Source of the DNA: Aedoeadaptatus acetigenes
GTDB taxonomy: Bacteria; Bacillota; Clostridia; Tissierellales; Peptoniphilaceae
Assembly: GCF_025566985.1 (NCBI RefSeq)
Contig: NZ_JAOQJD010000001.1
Location: 62,001 to 126,000, forward strand
DNA: 64,000 nt
Reading direction: 5' to 3'
Shown here: positions 61,463-64,000 of the stretch, in pieces
Layout: each line of letters starts with the position of its first letter
How positions within the stretch are numbered: the first letter of the stretch is position 1
Position numbers and translations under genes: made by a program
Notes under the pieces: generated by a model
What the model was told of the DNA's origin: nothing
What the model saw: only the letters and a program-made list of their open reading frames with translations
The model's database searches: none

Positions 61463-62055
61463 TACTTTATGATACCTGTTTTTCTAAAGTGCTTTTCTGT
61501 CATTTTATTCCCTAAATAGCATCCAATTGCAGCCGCCACCACAGTTAGTGCTAAAGAAATAATGACCCATTTTGCATCTGTATAGTATTGTGTTTGAACT
61601 TGAACTTGTTCTGGAGACACTCCTGTTTTAAGAAACGCATCTTTAAAGAACCATATTTCACTCATTCCATGAGCAGCTCTTGTAAGAGATGTAATAATCC
61701 AAGCAATCGTAATTCTTTTTATATTTCTATAACTATCAGTGCCTATCATAGATAATTCTGCGATGATACCGCCACCTACGAACCATGGAATCATAAACGG
61801 TCCCATAAACACAGTTGCCAAAACTGCTTGTAAGATATTATAAATTAGAGCAACTCCGGGCTTTCCAACTTTCATCGCCATATAAACGAAAAATGGTCCC
61901 AAAATTAACGCTGTAAATACCGCATTAAGAATCATGTTAAAAAATAAAGATGCTCCTGTGATCATCGAAAAAGCGATAAAGACCACAATCATAATTGCAG
62001 AAAAGATTCCTATAGTAGCCAGGTCTTTGACTGATAATTTTTTTGTACTTTCCAT
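61462..62055 (-). CDS. ECF substrate-binding (S) component, MptD/Trep_Strep family
   Basis: 197 residues with six membrane segments, beginning with a short hydrophilic stretch and KDLATIGIFSAIMIV. It resembles the MptD/Trep_Strep family of putative S components, whose substrates are mostly unknown. RBS GGAGGAACATTT. The first gene of the transport unit, with a dyad GTTAG-N6-CTAAC upstream. Related cassettes of an ECF system plus two ABC half-transporters occur in streptococci, where one (Sia) is tied to heme uptake, so heme or a metallophore is a reasonable but unproven guess. Confidence 0.78.
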   Translation of the reverse strand: MESTKKLSVKDLATIGIFSAIMIVVFIAFSMITGASLFFNMILNAVFTALILGPFFVYMAMKVGKPGVALIYNILQAVLATVFMGPFMIPWFVGGGIIAELSMIGTDSYRNIKRITIAWIITSLTRAAHGMSEIWFFKDAFLKTGVSPEQVQVQTQYYTDAKWVIISLALTVVAAAIGCYLGNKMTEKHFRKTGIIK

Positions 62056-62089
62056 AAATGTTCCTCCTTTTCTATAAAGCTACACTTAT

Positions 62090-62105
62090 GTTAGCACCAT
62101 CTAAC
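62090..62105. promoter_or_regulatory. Dyad in the ecfS-araC gap
   Basis: Inverted repeat GTTAG-CACCAT-CTAAC upstream of ecfS, in the 67-bp gap after the araC stop. A candidate site for the AraC-type regulator. TTGAGC on the minus strand 12 bp further upstream may be a -35. Confidence 0.35.
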
Positions 62106-62122
62106 CAAAAAATCTTGCTCAA

Positions 62123-63100
62123 TCAGACCGAACGTGCTGTTTTAGATATTCTTTTATATTCAGAAGGTGTGAGGTTATATTTCTTCTTAAATGCATTAGA
62201 GAATTTAGAATGATCAGTATAACCCACATTAAGAGCAATTTCAGAAATAGAAAGGGAAGATTGTCGTAATAGATTTGCTGCAACTGCCAATCGCTTCTTT
62301 ATTATCGTATCATTAACTGTTTCACCAAAAACATTTTTATAGCAGTTTTTCATTGTTGTGATTTTTATATTAAACTTTTCAGACAATTTTTCATAAGTTA
62401 TTGTTTCACTATAATTTTGTGATACATATTCGTTGATCTTTTTTGCAATCTCAATATTACTTTTACCAAAATATTGCCTACTACAATACGGAGCATTATT
62501 TTTTACTGTTGTAAGATACAAGAATAATTCTTGAAATTTTACTTTCAAATATCCAATCACAATATAATCAGGAACTTTATATATTTCAGCAAAAATATGT
62601 TCTATCTCTGATGTGGCATGTTGTATAAAAAGGTTATTATTACTACAAAGTTCTTTTAAAATATCTTCGTAGCTAATTTCAAACATTTTTTCTAATAGTT
62701 TTAATTCTTCATCAAATTCTGATGGGGTTATGCAAAAGGTTACCCCATGATAATGACTTATAGGAAAAAATGATTCTTTAGCATTATTGCTCATTAAGTT
62801 AATCGCAAAATCTCCAGCCTCCATATAAGTAGCTGTTCCATCTCTCAATACACACTCAAATCTTCCTTCTCTGCAATGATTGATTTCATATCGCATGTCG
62901 TTAAATGATGTTTCAGATGCATTACTTATTATTTTTGATGTGTGTATGTCATTATAAAACACTCTAACTCCCTTAAAAACTTCATATTCTGTAATTATGT
63001 ATTTTTCATTTTCCAAGTTACAGTATTGATGAATCCTGCCCTTTGAATTCTCAATTATTTTTTTCTTATTTCTTCCATAAAGATGGCTCATATAATCCAT
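62123..63100 (-). CDS. AraC-family transcriptional regulator
   Basis: 325 residues: a long N-terminal sensing region (about 1-215) without clear similarity to a known ligand domain, then a C-terminal AraC double helix-turn-helix (about 220-320), with ITYEKLSEKFNIKITTMKNCYKNVFG as the first and SISEIALNVGYTDHSKFSNAFKKKYNLTPSEYKR as the second motif (given here in part). It resembles YbtA-type regulators that control siderophore import genes. It lies between xre (5 bp) and the transporter genes, all in one direction, so it probably activates them in response to the transported ligand. Confidence 0.88.
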   Translation of the reverse strand: MDYMSHLYGRNKKKIIENSKGRIHQYCNLENEKYIITEYEVFKGVRVFYNDIHTSKIISNASETSFNDMRYEINHCREGRFECVLRDGTATYMEAGDFAINLMSNNAKESFFPISHYHGVTFCITPSEFDEELKLLEKMFEISYEDILKELCSNNNLFIQHATSEIEHIFAEIYKVPDYIVIGYLKVKFQELFLYLTTVKNNAPYCSRQYFGKSNIEIAKKINEYVSQNYSETITYEKLSEKFNIKITTMKNCYKNVFGETVNDTIIKKRLAVAANLLRQSSLSISEIALNVGYTDHSKFSNAFKKKYNLTPSEYKRISKTARSV

Positions 63101-63105
63101 ATTAT

Positions 63106-63333
63106 TTACCTTAAAACCTCTTTCCTATCATTATCGTAATTTTCTTCAAGACAAAATATTTTTTCTATTGGACATCCAAATATTAAGCTACATTTGTAAG
63201 CAACCATTATAGAGGGATTAAATTGTCCCTTTTCTAATGAGATTATTGTTCTCGTCGAAACTCCAAGTTTAATTGATAACTCCTTTTGAGTCCAATTTTT
63301 ACTTTCTCTTAATTCTTTAAGAATGTTTTTCAT
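63106..63333 (-). CDS. XRE-family HTH repressor
   Basis: 75 residues, nearly all of it a Cro/C1-type helix-turn-helix (LRESKNWTQKELSIKLGVSTRTIISLEKG) followed by a short C-terminus of the kind found in small stand-alone regulators (CPIEKIFCLEE). RBS AGGAGGATTT. Its promoter lies in a dense palindrome array, so it very likely represses itself and the araC-transport genes behind it. Confidence 0.9.
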   Translation of the reverse strand: MKNILKELRESKNWTQKELSIKLGVSTRTIISLEKGQFNPSIMVAYKCSLIFGCPIEKIFCLEENYDNDRKEVLR

Positions 63334-63351
63334 AAATCCTCCTCACAAAAT

Positions 63352-63418
63352 GTGAAGTATACTTCGTATATGAAGTATACTTCACATATGTGAAAAAGTA
63401 AATGTCATTTTCCACTAC
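63352..63418 (-). promoter_or_regulatory. Promoter and palindromic operator array of xre
   Basis: Two perfect copies of the 12-bp palindrome GAAGTATACTTC (63354-63365 and 63372-63383) lie 6 bp apart, inside a larger near-symmetric unit flanked by GTG and CAC. A third palindrome TTCACATATGTGAA covers 63381-63394, and a looser one TCACA-AAA-TGTGA covers about 63343-63355. On the minus strand TTTACT (about 63401-63406) and TATACT within the inner palindrome are 17 bp apart, so repressor binding would block the -10. Confidence 0.75.
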
Positions 63419-63557
63419 AACGATCCCTATATTTATGCTACAAAAAAAGAAATTTAAAATATGCTTAATACTTGATCTACAATCATTCTTTTGTAGCAAG
63501 CACAGTAAGTTTACGGACACTTACGAAAAAATTAATGAAGCAGCCCTCTGGGTAGAG
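63395..63557. other. Right border of the AT-rich block with IS remnant
   Basis: No gene is seen. It holds TGTAGCAAG (63492-63500), a hairpin GTAAGT-N8-ACTTAC (63505-63524) and GAAGCAGCCCTCTGGGTA (63537-63554), which resembles the IS-end sequence at the left border in inverted orientation. The IS3 element begins directly after it. Confidence 0.45.
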
Positions 63558-64000
63558 TGACCCCATAAAGTTGGACTTAATCGAGTAAGCATTTCGCTTG
63601 CTCGATTTTGTTTTACATACTCTTCTTTTTATGCAGATTCCATGCGTTCACGGTACTCTTTTGGACTCATGCCTCCTAGCTTTTCTTTGATTCGGTCGTT
63701 GTTATAGTAGCGGATAAAGCGCTCGATAGATCGCACGAGTTCTTGCCGGCTTCGGTAGACGTAGCCATCGTAGATTTCTCTCTTCAGGACACTGAAGAAG
63801 TTTTCCATGGGTGCGTTGTCGTAGCAGTTGCCTTTTCTGGACATGCTTTGGAAGATGTGGTGTTCTTCCAGCATGGCTTGATAGGCGGTCATTTGATAGC
63901 CCCAGCCGCGATCGGAGTGGAAGGTGCGGCGGTAGGGGCAGCCGTTGGTCTGTTCGATGGCTTCTTCTAAGCCTCGTAGCATGGTGACGCCGTTGGGTTG
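63558..64000 (-). mobile_element. IS3-family insertion sequence (IS150-like), 3' part
   Basis: One end is visible: TGACCCCATAAAGTTGGACTT starting at 63558 resembles IS150-group IS3 termini (TGACC...AAAGTTGGAC). The transposase reads inward from the window edge, so this is the end behind orfB. The other end and orfA lie outside the window. Confidence 0.75.
63629..64000 (-). CDS. IS3-family transposase OrfB (3' part; cut by window edge)
   Basis: C-terminal 123 residues of the DDE integrase (rve) domain: the second catalytic Asp in TFHSDRGWGYQM, then SRKGNCYDNAPMENFFSVLKRE with the catalytic Glu, and the typical ending RFIRYYNNDRIKEKLGGMSPKEYRE. The frame is open through base 64000, so an internal Met at 63982 is not the start. 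Remaining motifs are intact, so the element may be active. Confidence 0.92.
   Translation of the reverse strand, partial: QPNGVTMLRGLEEAIEQTNGCPYRRTFHSDRGWGYQMTAYQAMLEEHHIFQSMSRKGNCYDNAPMENFFSVLKREIYDGYVYRSRQELVRSIERFIRYYNNDRIKEKLGGMSPKEYRERMESA

Larger units (their letters stand above)
55742..63491. mobile_element. AT-rich acquired block carrying an ABC/ECF transport cassette
   Basis: The seven genes here have far lower GC than the flanking backbone and use AT-rich codons (many AAA, TTA, ATA). The block is bounded by a truncated IS30 transposase on the left and an IS3-family element on the right, with matching IS-end-like sequences in inverted orientation at both borders. All genes run on the minus strand in the order xre-araC-ecfS-ecfT-ecfA-ABC-ABC. 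Horizontal acquisition is strongly suggested; the mechanism is inferred. Confidence 0.75.

Noticed and set aside
63317..63520. 67-codon minus-strand open frame covering the xre upstream region
   Set aside because: It translates straight through the palindromic operator and the xre ribosome site, giving a repetitive product with no known family; better explained as regulatory DNA.
1..64000. CRISPR arrays, tRNA or rRNA genes
   Set aside because: No regularly spaced direct repeats and no cloverleaf or rRNA-like sequence were seen by eye; a covariance-model scan would be decisive.

Overview
The window is a chromosomal segment of a Gram-positive, probably strictly anaerobic Bacillota. The gene content and protein style resemble the Tissierellia / Peptoniphilaceae (anaerobic cocci), but that placement is by eye and not proven. 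The backbone has middling to high GC and tightly packed, translationally overlapping operons. There is no outer-membrane machinery; lgt, PASTA penicillin-binding proteins, an SLH-domain protein and NlpC/P60 enzymes point to a monoderm or SLH-bearing cell wall.

Layout. 1-4642: leuS (cut by the window edge), asnS, rarA and nrdR, minus strand. 4697-15504: a reduced division and cell-wall (dcw) cluster, mraZ-rsmH-ftsL-pbp2-mraY-murD-ftsW-murG-ftsQ, followed by ftsZ with its own promoter and terminator; murE, murF, murC and ftsA are absent from it. 15511-21083: lgt-deoC-DUF1461-yebC and nadE-yigZ-hflX operons. 21097-24149 (plus): a class A PBP whose transpeptidase motifs are all degenerate, and a 48-residue basic peptide. 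24161-28855: a divergent folD, an NlpC/P60 hydrolase, mgtE (plus) and an SLH-domain protein. 28890-41362: a 17-gene anaerobic (early cobalt insertion) cobalamin operon running cbiB to cobC, without cbiA, cbiP or the uroporphyrinogen methyltransferase. 41424-44947: pyruvate carboxylase (plus). 44981-53800: a two-component system of unknown signal, then phoR-phoB-phoU-pstB-pstA-pstC-pstS with two 11-bp-period Pho boxes. 53819-54854: glutathione peroxidase and a small membrane protein.

55114-64000 is mobile territory. A truncated IS30-type transposase and an IS3-family element bracket a strikingly AT-rich block (about 55.7-63.5 kb). The block holds two ABC half-transporters, an ECF transporter (fused ATPase, T and S components), an AraC regulator and an XRE repressor with a dense palindromic operator. 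It looks horizontally acquired and is best guessed to be a metallophore or heme uptake cassette.

Strongest leads: a PstS whose two halves are in circularly permuted order; a class A PBP with an intact glycosyltransferase but no recognisable SxxK, SxN or KTG motif; a FolD lacking the conserved Lys and Gln of the active site; the acquired ECF/ABC cassette with its operator array and matching IS-end sequences at both borders; and the regulatory sites (MraZ boxes, Pho boxes, WalR-like boxes).
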